From the NCBI GenBank assembly GCA_963969595.1, contig OZ018408.1, positions 7,685,823 through 7,749,822 of the forward strand: a stretch of 64,000 nucleotides of DNA, given 5' to 3'. Source of the stretch: Neckera pumila. Lineage: Eukaryota > Streptophyta > Bryopsida > Hypnales > Neckeraceae. The notes below the pieces were generated by a model, which worked only from the letters and a program-made list of their open reading frames with translations, made no database searches and was not told the DNA's origin. A program made the translations under genes and the position numbers. Shown here in pieces: positions 46,969-58,794 of the stretch. Each line of letters opens with the position of its first letter. Positions within the stretch are counted from its first letter, which is position 1.

Positions 46969-47215
46969 ATAACATTATTAACCAGACCTGGGGGATCCCT
47001 TTTGCTTCCACAGAAAGGGGAGCCCCCCAACGTGATGCCAACAAATCACATTATAAATTAGCCAATGGTATTCTTGGAGGTCTGACAATGCAGCGAAGCC
47101 ATTTTGAGCCTGGCCAATCACAGTACAAGCATTATAACCAAATTCTCCCCCCAATCTAAGGGGGTATTACCCCTCCACCTGGAGGGAGTCACCACACCAG
47201 GTTTAACAATGTTAT
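46969..47215. mobile_element. Inverted-repeat element of 247 bp, GC-rich core
   Basis: The ends are ATAACATTATTAACCAG then ACCTGG on the left and ATAACATTGTTAAACCTGG from the right. The interior is markedly GC-richer than the flanks and contains an inner GGGGGTATTACCCC palindrome. A 65-codon plus-strand frame crosses it without known similarity. It looks like a MITE of unassigned superfamily, lying between two diverged copies of a host repeat. Confidence 0.6.
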
Positions 47216-48605
47216 AGTCTTTCACTACTGACTCAATGTTTTACAATGTCTAATTTTATTAATTTCTATTCTTAGAATATCCAATTTTATCAATTTCCAT
47301 TTTTAGAATATCCAATTTTATCAATCTCCATTCTTAGAATATCCAATTTTAAAATCTCTATATTTTAAAATATTCAATCATGTTCGTCTCTATATTTTTT
47401 AATGTATCAAATCTTGTCAGTCTCAATGACAAGCAACTTTATTGTTTATTGTATTGGTTGGTCATTGATCATTTGTCACTACACTATACCTACCACTTGT
47501 TTTGTCTCCCTATACCTAATTAATAGCTTGTAATTTGTCAGTGTCATTTCATCTTTATTAGATTCACCTTCATGCGAAACTTTAAGTCTATGGCAGTAGT
47601 AAATTATTTCACCTTCAAACCTATGGTAAAAGATATTTCAAAACTCTATAATAACATTGTGTCCTAACTATAAAGATTTTAGATTCTGAAGCAAAGAACC
47701 AATTTTGTCAAAAAATGTTTCTAAAAGTAGATTTGAATTGATTAAAAATATTTCAAAAAAAATCACAAGATGAAAAAATAGGTTTTGAGGAATATCCAAT
47801 GTGATGAATTCTAAACTATGAAAAAATGTAATTGTTTGCAGTGAATCGTCTATTGTGTCTTTTTAATACAATATCCAATTCCATCAATCCATCAATCTCA
47901 ATAGCAACCAACTTCATTGTTTATTATATTGATCATTATCACTATTATATTCACATAAAATTGTTAAAGATGGTATGTGGTCTTCAAAATGCTTCAGAAG
48001 GCTCAAAAACAAGGAAATTATCTCTGAAGTGGCCAAACCTCTTTGCCTTACTTATAGCATTTATTCATAGAAGATATCTAATGCTTCTTTCAACTTAAAG
48101 GGAGCATAGAGTATTGTGAACAATGTTATGGCCTACAACTTATCTTGTCTTCATAAGTATACTTTAAACCCTATTACTATCTAGTAACTTATAAGTGCCG
48201 TTTCATCTTCCTGAATTTATCTTCTTGTGCAATTTTAAATGTGAGAAAGCAATAATTATACTCTATATCCAATCTTTTATTGAGAAAAACTTTCAACCCT
48301 ATATAATAATGTTATGAATAGACTATGAAGATTATTGATTCTTAATCCGAATAACAACTTCTTCAAAAATGTTCCATAAAATAGATGTTAGCTTCCCTAA
48401 AACTACATTGATTTGTCTTAATAGTCAGTGTTACAAAATAAGCTTATATATGGTTATAACTTCTTGTAAAGGGAAACTATATTTATCAATGATGGTTATA
48501 AGGATTCTTCAACATAGATAGCATTGGTACATATACAATGGGTAAAAAATATTCATTCATTGGAAAAGTTAATAACTTATATGTAAATTCATTTCATTAC
48601 AATTA
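47216..48605. other. AT-rich intergenic DNA with simple internal repeats
   Basis: Positions 47255-47355 contain tandem units built on TTAGAATATCCAATTTTATC. Further blocks relate to 19390-19480 and 20810-20880. No gene. Confidence 0.5.
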
Positions 48606-48838
48606 TCAACCCCTAAAGGGCCCAACTGTATTTTTTGACAACATAGCAACTTTGGATAGCTCACTACAAATTTTTAATGTCAATTAATTTTGTTACAATT
48701 TTTTCCACATCTTCTCAAACCAGCGTATTACAAGATCCTATAGATACATGTGTCCAAAAATCTTTTTTTCTAAAATTTAATACTTGTATTAGAAATGGTA
48801 GTTTTGGAGTGTTTTTGGTGAAAAACATAGTCAAAAAC
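48606..48838 (+). mobile_element. TTAA element E13 (class B, internally deleted)
   Basis: TCAA, CCCCTAAAGGGCCCAACTG and the class B left end (GACAACATAGCAACTTTGG) jump after about 75 bp to the class B right third (TTACAAGATCCTATAGATAC, AGAAATGGTAGTTTTGGAG). The right terminus is missing. Confidence 0.7.
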
Positions 48839-49511
48839 ACGAGTTATAAGATACAAGCTAAAATTCAGCGACATACAAATGAATCTACTACTACACAAAA
48901 TTAATATCTTTGGAAACCAAAAATTTGAATCCAAAAAATGGAAAATTCTTCTAAATTTGGTTGTAGATTGAACATTTATGACTTTTAAAAAAAATTCCCT
49001 TCAAAAAATTAAATTCCATATATTTTATTTTATAAAGATTCTATTTTATTTTTTAAATTAAGTCAATTTTGAAGGATTAAACAATTTTTGAATTGAAAAG
49101 GATTGCTTTCCTAGGTGTAATAAACTTAAACACTTCAAAATATAGAATATTTGGAAAGAAAGATTTTTAGAAATACAAACAAACGCAAATGTTTTAAAAA
49201 ATTTAGATGGATGAAGAAAACAACATTTCCTGTTTGGAACATGATTACATTTATTCATTCTTCAATTATTTATTCACCTATTCCGTTAAGGATTGACCAA
49301 TGTTTATTGGTAAAATTTTAAATAATATTTTTTTATTCAAAGATTTATCAAAAATTAAATATAAGTGATTTTTTCAAGATTTTGTTTACTATGAGTATAA
49401 AATGGAAATTCAAAAGTTCTATTGTGATTTTTAATGTTTCTACATCATTATTTATTTAAGTGAATCTTGAAGGGTTATTTACAAAACATAAAAAGTCAAA
49501 TAGTGTATTCT
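48839..49511. other. AT-rich intergenic spacer
   Basis: No gene or clear element seen. Confidence 0.5.
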
Positions 49512-50463
49512 TTAACCCCTAAAGGACCAAACAACATTTTTTGGCAATATAGCGATTTTGGGCAGCTCACTATGAATGAAAATTTTATTTTTATGCTTTG
49601 AAAATTTTATTTTTATTCTTTGAAAATTTCACACAACATGCGCCCGAGGAGTATCTTTAAGGCCCAACAATTTTTAAAACTTTTGATTACATGGTTAAAA
49701 AGTTATTGGATGATATGTCATTTTCAACAGTCGGCGGGCAGCTCAAATTTTTTCTAAAAAATCATTTTCTTTAAAAATAAAATTTGAAATTGGTTCTTTA
49801 GATTTACATACATGTAAATATTTGAATTGTTCCATTTTGATTGATGAGATGAAAATTATAAGGTATTCTAGTTTGCGGGTAGTTGTAGATTCCCAATTCT
49901 AAAACAAACTTTGAAGTCCTTTAGTTAACTCAATTTTTAATATTTTTGAAAAAAATAAAAGCATAGGATGTATATTGATTATTGCAACATTACAACCTTT
50001 GGAATTGACATTTTTCAATTCCATAATTAAATTCTTAACAATTTTGTGTTTTGAATCATTTTCTACTTCTTTCTACAACCTATTTTTTTCCTATATGTTG
50101 TACGATTCCAAATGATCTAAAATTTTTCAAGCATGTAGCCAACTTGCTTTGAAGAATGAATCCAAAGAGTAACCACCATTTTGGACATTTTTTCATTTAA
50201 ATGTGACCTTGTGAAGTGCAGCTGCCTGTTTTTTCGCAGGGCCAAAAAAAGGGTTGTTGTCAATTCAAATGCTAATATCTTGCAATTTACAAGACGGAAA
50301 ATTCTGAAATTTTTTCTACAGACTCTTAAAAAAGTTTGCTACAAGATCCTATGGTTACATGTGTCCCAAAATGTTTTTTTTTCTAAAATATGATACTTGT
50401 ACTAGAAATGGCAATTTTGGAGTGTTTTTGGTGAAAACATAGTCTCCGACCTTTAGGGGTTAA
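49512..50463 (+). mobile_element. TTAA element E14 (class B, full length)
   Basis: TTAA at both ends (49512-49515, 50460-50463). Inverted CCCCTAAAGG. 952 bp. The complete class B block order runs from GGGCAGCTCACTATGAATG to GTGAAAACATAGTCTCCGACC. The best class B reference copy. No transposase frame. Confidence 0.87.
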
Positions 50464-50566
50464 ACTATAGATTACTCTCAAATTTATGATTTACAATTAA
50501 TGGTCCATAATTTGATGAATTATAATTTAAAGATTTATAAATTACAAATGTTAAGAAAATCTTTTT

Positions 50567-51503
50567 TTAACCCCTAAAGCCTTGAACATGCTTTTTTGAA
50601 AACATAGCTTTTTGGGGCAGCTCACTACAAGCGGAGTTTTTATTTTTTTTCTTTCAAATTTTCACACAACATTTTCCCAAGGAGTAGCTTTAAAGCCCAA
50701 AATTTTTTATAACTTTTGACCACATAAATAAAAATTTATTGCATGATATGTCATTTTCATTGCTCGGCAGGCAGCCCGGGCAGCAGAAAAAACTTCTTTA
50801 AAAATCACTTTCAAAAAAAATAAAAATTTGAAATTGGTTCCTTAGATTTATATGTAGGCGGGAAGCTTTGAATCATTCCATTTGGATCTATGAGTCAAAA
50901 CTTATGAGGATTCTTAGTTTGAGGGTAGTTATGGAATCTCAATTCTAAATTAAACTTTGAAGTCCTTTATTTCACTCAATTTTTGATATTTTTGAAAAAA
51001 AATAAAAACATTGGGTGTAGATTGTTTATTACAACAACCGTTGGGATTGGCATTTTTCAATTCCATAAATAAAATCTTGACAATTTTGTATTTTCAAATC
51101 ATTCTCTACTACTATCTACTTACTATTTTTTTCCTATATGTTGTACAATTCTAAATGATCTGAAATTTTTCAAGCATGTATCCAACTGTCTAGGAAAATG
51201 AATCCAAAGAATAACCACCATTTTGGACATTTTTTCATACAAATGTGACCTTGTGAAGGGCAGCTGCCCGATTTTTTGCAAGAACAAAAAACGGATTTTG
51301 TCAATTCAAACGCTATTATCTTGCAATCCACATGGTGGAAAATTTTGAAATTTTTTCCACATATTCTTGAACAAGTTTACTACAAGATCCTATGGTTACA
51401 TGTGTCCAAAAATGTTTTTATTCTAAAAATTGGCACTAGTATTAGAAATGGCAGTTTTGGAGCAATTTTGATGAAAACTTAGTCAAAAACCTTTAGGAGT
51501 TAA
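50567..51503 (+). mobile_element. TTAA element E15 (class B, full length)
   Basis: TTAA (50567-50570), CCCCTAAAGCCTTGAACATG. AACCTTTAGGAG and TTAA (51500-51503). 937 bp, same orientation as E14 and only about 100 bp away from it. Non-coding. Confidence 0.85.
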
Positions 51504-51719
51504 TTGAATGAGTGAATATAAGGGGCCTTCATATGTAAGATAAATGCTTAAATTTATTCAACATCTAAAAAAAGGATGCTTGCTCAATTACAAATGAACC
51601 TTTAATGTTCTTAAAACTCCATCGAAAGCTTGGCTAGGTTAATATGAAGTTAATTTTAAGCTAATGAAAGTGAATTTGTTACAAAAGATGCAAATTTGAA
51701 TAAGCCTCTTTTCCAGAAT

Positions 51720-52651
51720 TTAAAACTTAAAATTTAAAATTATCTTTATTTCAATCATGTGCTTAAGTCAAATATTATGGGGCTTGAAAGTCTTTAGGCA
51801 AGCAAACAATGAATTTTTTTCATTAACTTTGAACACTTGTATTTTTCACAACCTATGACGCTGAATAGGATGAAATTTTTTGACATATTTTATAGAATAT
51901 AGTAGTATCGAAAAATGATGTGTCGTTGAAAATGGATTTTTTTCCCCAATTTCTACTCAATTCACTAAATAGTGTTCTAAAATGGCAATTTTAGAACAAT
52001 TTTAGAACAATTAACACAATTTATAGTACATATTTTTATGGTATAGAAAAGAAAATTATGCGTGAATGGAAATGGATTTATTATTCCAAATTTTATTCAA
52101 TTCACTAAATAATGGTTTTAAATGGTACTTTTACAACAAATTTTGGAAGTTGGCAATAGTGGTATATTTGATTAAGAGAAAGAATTTTTTTTTGTTGACA
52201 TTTGGGATTTCAATTCTTCCAAAAAAATTTGAAAGCTTGCTCATATAGTTGCTTTTCTTTGGACATCCTCCTAGTGCAAGACTATTTTGAATATGTTATA
52301 CATCTCCATTATCTTTGAAAAATGGCATAAAAATACTAATATAACTACCTATCCAATGGTCTAAGTTTTAAATTTGGATAGTGCGTTCTTCTTCACAAAA
52401 TTGAGTCAAACCATACTAACCTTATTGGACAAGGCCCAAAATTTCTTTTTTTCTAACTTCACACTTTATAATCCTGCAATCTACATTTTCAAATGGAATG
52501 AACTTTTTCTACAAATTCCTACAGTACTCTAGTACAAATCTGTATGGTTGAAAGTTTGTTTTTAAAAAATATTTAATAATGCCCGATGATATATAAGCAA
52601 CAATTTTGGATACTTTTTGTGAAAAACACCCCTAAGTCCTTTAAAGGTTAA
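51720..52651 (+). mobile_element. TTAA element E16 (class A-like, degraded)
   Basis: The right end GTCCTTTAAAGG and TTAA (52648-52651) is kept. Upstream blocks (TTTATTTCAATCATGTGCTTA, GCAATCTACATTTTCAAATG) resemble class A. The left terminus is not recognisable, so the start is approximate. Confidence 0.5.
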
Positions 52652-54836
52652 GGTAAAGATTTATTTTGTCAATTGAAATACTTTAAGTATGATGTCATTA
52701 AGTATAACTACAAAGTCTAATCAAGGGTATGTAAAGTTAAAAAAAATTATATATAATTTTTTTTTGTAATTGAGTGGTAAAAAGATTTTGAATTTTTTCC
52801 TATTAAAATCTAGTTGTCTCAATTAAAACCGTACCAATGTAGGTTTCATTATTGCAAGTATTGCAAATCTTTTGGTATTATAGCCACATCTATAGGCTTT
52901 ATGGTCCAAGATATCTCTCAATCAAAAATATTGTAATAAATAAATTTAAAAAATATCTCATTTCTTTAATAATTATTACTTATTGATCAAATTTTAATAT
53001 ATTTTCATACAATGTTAAATTTTAACAAGTATAGCTAATAGATACATGACAATTTCTAGGTAGAATAGAGCAGAATAAAAAACTAAAGTATACATTTCGT
53101 TCATTTTTTAATATTTTAGTCTATCAATATTTTGACTAGAGATCTTTAATAGGGGGGTATATGGAAGGATTTGATTGATTTGGACTCTGGGCCAAAAGAT
53201 ATTGAGTTCTCAATTGAGTTTCAAAGTATGATATCCTCAAAATTTATAGAAAATAAAAAAGTAAATGAAAATATAAAAAAAAATATGATTAACATCAATT
53301 AACTCAACATATTTCTAAGCAAATTATAAATCATGAGATATTGAATGAAAATTATTTTTATTAAAGAAATTTACAATGAAATTTGATAATAGTTGAGTTA
53401 CTATAATTGTGACAACTACAAGCTATACTTTTGTATAATTTTGATCTACAAACAAGCTAATTCTAAAATTCAATTCAGTTTTGTGATGATAAAAGAGTTA
53501 AAAATAAAAATTTGATGACATATAATTGGGAGATTTGTTTATATTTTATGCTTTACTAATAAAAATTTATATAAAAATTTATATAAAAATTTAATAAATT
53601 ACTTTGATATTTATGCTTAATTAACTTAATTTATATATTGTATAGATTTTTAAATAAGTCAATGGAATACTTAATTATGCTATCAACATGGATATCATCA
53701 ATATTGGTATAAAGGCTTAATGTGTCTTTGCGTGAAAATTAGTTTGAAAACTAACGTCATCTAAACTTAAAGGTAATGTTTAAATTTTTATTAACATCAG
53801 TTGCCAATAGTGACGTAGTACAACTAGTAATATATTTAAACTTTCATATTTGTTATATTAAATACAGAGAGTGTCATGATTTTATCCATCACATTCTCAT
53901 CCATGCTATTTTTCATTCATTTGTTATTCTAAGATCCTAATGATATCTTTGTACCTTGATGCTCACTAAACTTATAGCAATTGCTTGATGCATTGGGAAG
54001 TTGTTGCAAATGTTTCACTGGTAAAACTACTAGTATATTGTATATATACATACATATAAATGGAAAATTAAAAGGAGGACTAATATTCTTGTGATGAATG
54101 GTTAAAAATTCAAATTTTTTTATTATGATTTAGTAATATATTCTACTTATTACTTTTCTTGCTAGGTTGGACATTTTGCAAATAGTGCATTTCTTTGGAG
54201 TTAGTCATGGCAAAGATTATTCAATCAATACAATGCAAGTGTTTTTCTTATCTTGCATATACTAATACCAAAAAATCAAGTGATAATTGAAAAAATAAAT
54301 GATTAGAAGAATTCGGACTTTTTGTTTTTTTGAATGCTTGTTTTAAGAAATTATTTAAAAAAAAAAATTGTATTATCTATAATTAAACCCTAAAGAACAT
54401 AAAATAATTTTTATTATCTACAATAGTACATACATAATAAAGAACCAAAAAACATTACCATGACCATTGTTTATGTAAATTATTGTGAGTTCTTAGAAAA
54501 CTAGTGAGTGTCATCCAAGGATGTTCTACCAGTTTTAAAGCTTGTATTGCAATGTTCGGAAATTTCTTTTCATTAGCATAACATCAATTTCAAAAAATTA
54601 CAACCATACATAACTTTCTTTCTTAAACCACAACAATGACATTATGGAGCAGAGGTATAGGGAAATTGACCTCCATAAATCAAGGAAGTTGACAACAATT
54701 AAAACCAATCAAACCAATGCACCCTAATGACTATTAAATATAGGATAAAGCATGTGCCAAGATTATACAAACCAATATCATATTGGCTTGCCAAAAAAAG
54801 ACTTGCTATATAATCCATTTGATGGTAGTTGTCAAC

Positions 54837-54885
<49 letters not shown>

Positions 54886-55370
54886 GCCATATAAATCCAA
54901 CACTAATACAAACTTGTAAGCCAATGTATTTTTTTAGGCACTTTAATGCCCAATTGTCTCCAAAAAATGTGTAGCTTTAAATTTATAGAAAAAAGAGGGT
55001 AAATGTGATTTAAAAATGTTAGATTATAATTATCGCCCTTACACACGGCTCCTACAATGTTTCTAAAAACTCGTTTCATCCGTTGTACAAAGCCAACACA
55101 TACAAAATTTGCATATTTAAAATTGTCCTCCTTCAATTCAAGTCCCCTCCTCCCTCTGCCTCCAAAATAAAAAAATAAAAAAGAAGGAGCAAAGAAACTC
55201 AAAACCTTCTTAAAAGAAAGGCCACATGATTAGTGATTTTCAGACTAGTGATTACATGGCCACAAACTATGAGATTATGAAGAAAGTCAAAACCTTCATG
55301 AAAGAAAGAACCTTTTTGAAAGAAACACTACTGTAAGCCCAACGCACCTAATGCAACTTAGTGGACTTAT
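52652..55370. other. Long AT-rich intergenic stretch
   Basis: 2.7 kb without recognisable genes or element boundaries, apart from the (TA)n microsatellite at 54841-54882. Its AT content is among the highest in the window. Confidence 0.5.
54841..54882. repeat. (TA)n microsatellite
   Basis: About 21 TA units. It creates Tyr/Ile repeat frames on both strands that are not genes. Confidence 0.95.
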
Positions 55371-55389
55371 GACAAACAAGAAAACGAAT

Positions 55390-56116
55390 CCATCTAAAAT
55401 GTGTACAAACAACCAACAAGAAAATGATGTCCATCTAATGAGTGGACACACAACAAACAAGAGACCAACATCCATCCAAATAGAATATAAGTATCAAAAG
55501 ACAAAACACTAGTAGATGAAATACAATTGAAAAAAATGTTAGCCATCCAACAAGTACATAAACGATGAATAAAAAGACCTTCACATCCATATAATGATTG
55601 CACAGACAACAAAAGAGAGAACCTTGACATCCATCCAATAAAGACACTATTGACGAACAAGAGCTCCACAACATCCATCCAACAAATGGACAACGATGAA
55701 CAAGGGAACTCGACATCCATGCATCCATCCATCCACTATAAATACAAATGACAAATGAGAGAATCCCAACATCCATCTATCTATATATTGTGATCACGAA
55801 TGACAAATGAAAAAAAATCCTACATCCATTCATCCATCCGTCTATAATGCACATGGATGACTAATGAGAAAATCCATCCATCCATCTATTGAACGGACGA
55901 CAAATAAAAGAACGCCAACATCCATCCATCCATCCATTGGATGGATGATGAATGACAAACAAGAGAACCCCAACATCCATCCATCCATCCATCTATCCAT
56001 TGGATGGATGACGAATGACAAACAAGAGAATCCCAACATCCATCCATCCATTGGACGGACGACGGATGACAAACAAGAGAACCCCAACATCCATCCATCC
56101 ATCCATCCATCTCCAA
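55390..56116. repeat. Minisatellite built on (ATCC)n
   Basis: Tandem units of roughly 50-65 bp: GACAAACAAGAGAACCCCAA, CATCCATCC(ATCC)n, then ATTGGATGGATGACGAAT. The four rightmost units (55895-56116) are nearly identical. Those to the left become steadily more diverged. The ATTGGATGGAT part pairs with ATCCATCC, so each unit can form a small hairpin. Several long frames on both strands here are by-products of the repeat. Confidence 0.9.
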
Positions 56117-58794
56117 GTAAAAGAGAGTACTGACTCACTAGTCTTCGGATGTCGTCCCACCTACCAATACCAATCGAACCCAAGCATCAGAACAGCCACC
56201 GAGAAGCCGGAGTAAAGCCCCCCAAAAGCTGAGGTTAAAGGTAAAAGTAGAGCCAAACGATAGACCGGGCCACAGAGTGAGTGAGTGAGTGAGTGAGTGA
56301 GAGAGTGAGCCTGAGCCAGTCGAGAGTAACTTCAAGCTTCCCTCGAGTCCATGACTCCATGTGGGCTCACTTGGAGCTCAGTCGGAGTTTGGGCTCCAGC
56401 CCCAGTTCAGTTCAGTTCAGTTCAGTTCAGTTCCGTCTCGGGAAGGGGGAGAACTAAGTTTTAACGAAGAAGAAGAAGAAGAAGAGAGCAGAACAAGACT
56501 GAGGAGCCGTGGCCGTGTGAAAGCCCCAAGAGCTGCTGCACTGCAGTTACTGTCAGTTGTTTTGAGCACAACCTGCTTGCTCGCTTCCCACCCACCTTTG
56601 CACTCTCTCTCTCTCTCTCTCTTTCTCTCTTTCTCTCTTCCTCTCTTTTTCTCTCTTTCCGTCTTTCGCCTCGCTTCGTTGGTTGCAAGCTTCCCAATTC
56701 CCCCATCCGCCATCGCCACCAATTCCGAGCTCCACAGCCCAGGTCTGCAGCTCCACTCCTCTCTGACCCCCCACCCCATGGGCGGGGTGGGTCGATTCAA
56801 TTCCAGCTTCCCGAATGAGGCCGGGATCCATCTCGCATTGGTGGGATTGACAGAATGCTGGCTTCAATTCGTTGCGTTGGTGGTTGGGATGTCGTGGATG
56901 TGGGTGTGCTTGGGGGACTCTGTGTGACGTTTGGGTTGATTGGGTGGCGTGATTTGGAATTGAGGTTGGGGTGGGGATTGGGATTGGGATTGGTTAAGTT
57001 GGTTGGATGCGATTGAAATTGGATGTGTGCTTGTGGAATTGGAGTCACGGGAAGCTATGAGGGAGGTGAGTTAGGGGATTCGGGATGCATTCGGGAGTTG
57101 GCGCGAGCTTGGGGGATGAGGGGATCCATGGTGCGCGATTTCAGTTAACAGGGGAATGATGAATCATGGCATGTGGGGATGGTATGTGAATTGAGGGATT
57201 GCTGTTGTGGGTTAGCTTAATTGCGAGTCGCTGCTGGATTGCGATGCGAGAAGAGGCATGGAGAGAGAGAGAAGAAGAAGAAGATGAAGCAGCATAGAGA
57301 GAGAGACGGAGAGCGCGAGATTCGGAATGCGTAGGTTAGCGGGGATCTTTTGCGGGAATTGGGAAGAGGTGGGTCAGCTTGCTTGATGCGTGATTTACGT
57401 AATTCCAGGGTCATGAAAGCGCATGATTACCGTAAGTAATCGAGCGCGAGTAATCGATCACGGAATCGTGACGCGTCGTCCATGGGCTTGAGTGAATTCT
57501 TTAGGCTTGTGTGGGCGGCCCCCGCGCCTCACTTCGAGAGAGGTCGTCACTTTGGTGAGGAACGTCGTGTCATGCGTGGGCTCGGGTTGTTGTTGGGGTC
57601 ACGGCTGTTGCAGCTAAGTGAGTAGCGGCGTCCCAAAGCAGGGCTTCGTCTCACCACCACTACGGCTGCAATTCAGCTTGCTAATTCGAAGGGTCACGGT
57701 TCTTCGAATTGCCAGCTTTGACGGCGGTTCGTTCGCCCAATTGAGCTCGTAGCTTATAGGAGTGTTGGGGTTGATCACTTTCCGGCGCCGACAGGGGAAG
57801 TGAGAGGCTTAGAAAGGGAAAAAGAAACAGAAAGAGAGGGACACAGAGACAGAGAGAGTGGCCAAGAAGGGTCGTCACGCATACGGCGTTCCACAAGACA
57901 CGCACACACAGTCGTAGTTGTTACAATTCCGTTCTTAAAGAATCGCCACTGTATTGGCGTCTGTAGTGGGGTAGCTCAATTGAGCTGATTGCAAGTAGCG
58001 GTACCGACAAATCAGCCGCGTCGCAAGCTTGCATGAGGATCGGAATCGGGGTTGCGGGGGTAACTTCTCGTAGGCTGGTGCGAGGAGTTAGTAGTCGTGG
58101 TGTGCTGTCGGTTCTCCTGGCGTGAGCCAGCGTGTCTGTAAAGGAGTAACGGAGAAGATGCGTGCGGAAGTGAGTCATCCGTGAAAGAAGAAGCAGAAGC
58201 ATCCGAGCGAGAGTAGGCGGAGGGAGCTTGGGTGGAAGGGGAAGAGGCTCCATTGACGGTTCTCATTGTTGGCATTGTGTGTTGTACGACAGGCAAGACG
58301 ACGACGACAACGACGACGACGAGATCAACCCGGCGTTCGTTTGGGACCCACCCTTTGCAGAAAGATCGCCACAATTCTCGCCTCCCAGCGTGCTCGCTCG
58401 CTCTCCAACACTGCTGCAGTGCTGCTGCTGCTGCTCTGTTGCTGAAACTGCTGCTGCTGCGGTGCCCCCACCCGACCTGGTGGAGCACTAACTTACTCCG
58501 ACCTTCTCTTTTTCCTTATTCATCGCAGGAACACTCCAACCATGATCATGCCCAATTAGTGACTCCACCACACACCACCACCATGTTCCGGCGAGGAGGC
58601 GACCCCTGATGAGTGCCCCCCTGTCTTATTTGCATCCCCGCTCACCTCCTCCTCTTCTTCTTCCTCTTCTTCTTAGTCTTCTTCTTAGTCTTAGTCTTCT
58701 TCAGCTTGGTGTCGACTGTGGCTGGGGTGACGTTGTCTCCGAGGAGTGAAGCTCGGTAAACTTGTGAGTTGGACTGAAGTGAGGTGTGCGAGCC
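56117..58794 (+). promoter_or_regulatory. Promoter and long 5' leader of the zinc-finger gene
   Basis: GC-rich region upstream of the start codon at 58795. It contains (GAGT)n at 56275-56299, (TTCAG)n at 56404-56431, (GAA)n near 56466-56484 and a CT-rich tract at 56603-56668, as is common near plant transcription starts. A good acceptor (TTATTCATCGCAG) ends at 58529, and a possible donor (GGGAG then GTGAGT) lies near 57066, suggesting a leader intron of about 1.5 kb. Several short upstream ORFs precede the main start. The exact transcription start is not determinable. Confidence 0.5.

Noticed and set aside
7978..52651. CCCCTAAA sequences as interstitial telomeric repeats or telo-boxes
   Set aside because: They occur singly at element ends, in inverted pairs flanked by TTAA, and never in tandem arrays.
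54699..54974. ORFs with Tyr-Ile repeats
   Set aside because: Product of the (TA)n microsatellite in both strands.
55842..56215. Overlapping ORFs of about 60-110 codons on both strands, and a CRISPR-like look
   Set aside because: They result from a minisatellite based on ATCC. The units have no unique spacers and the genome is eukaryotic.
56417..56927. ORFs of 127 (minus) and 188 (plus) codons
   Set aside because: They run through a CT-rich microsatellite and simple repeats in the zinc-finger gene leader, giving Arg/Glu/Lys or Ser/Leu runs, with no domain.
57921..58609. ORFs of 87-158 codons upstream of the zinc-finger start
   Set aside because: They overlap on both strands, contain (ACG)n and (CTG)n runs, and cross the likely leader splice acceptor. 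Best read as leader DNA.
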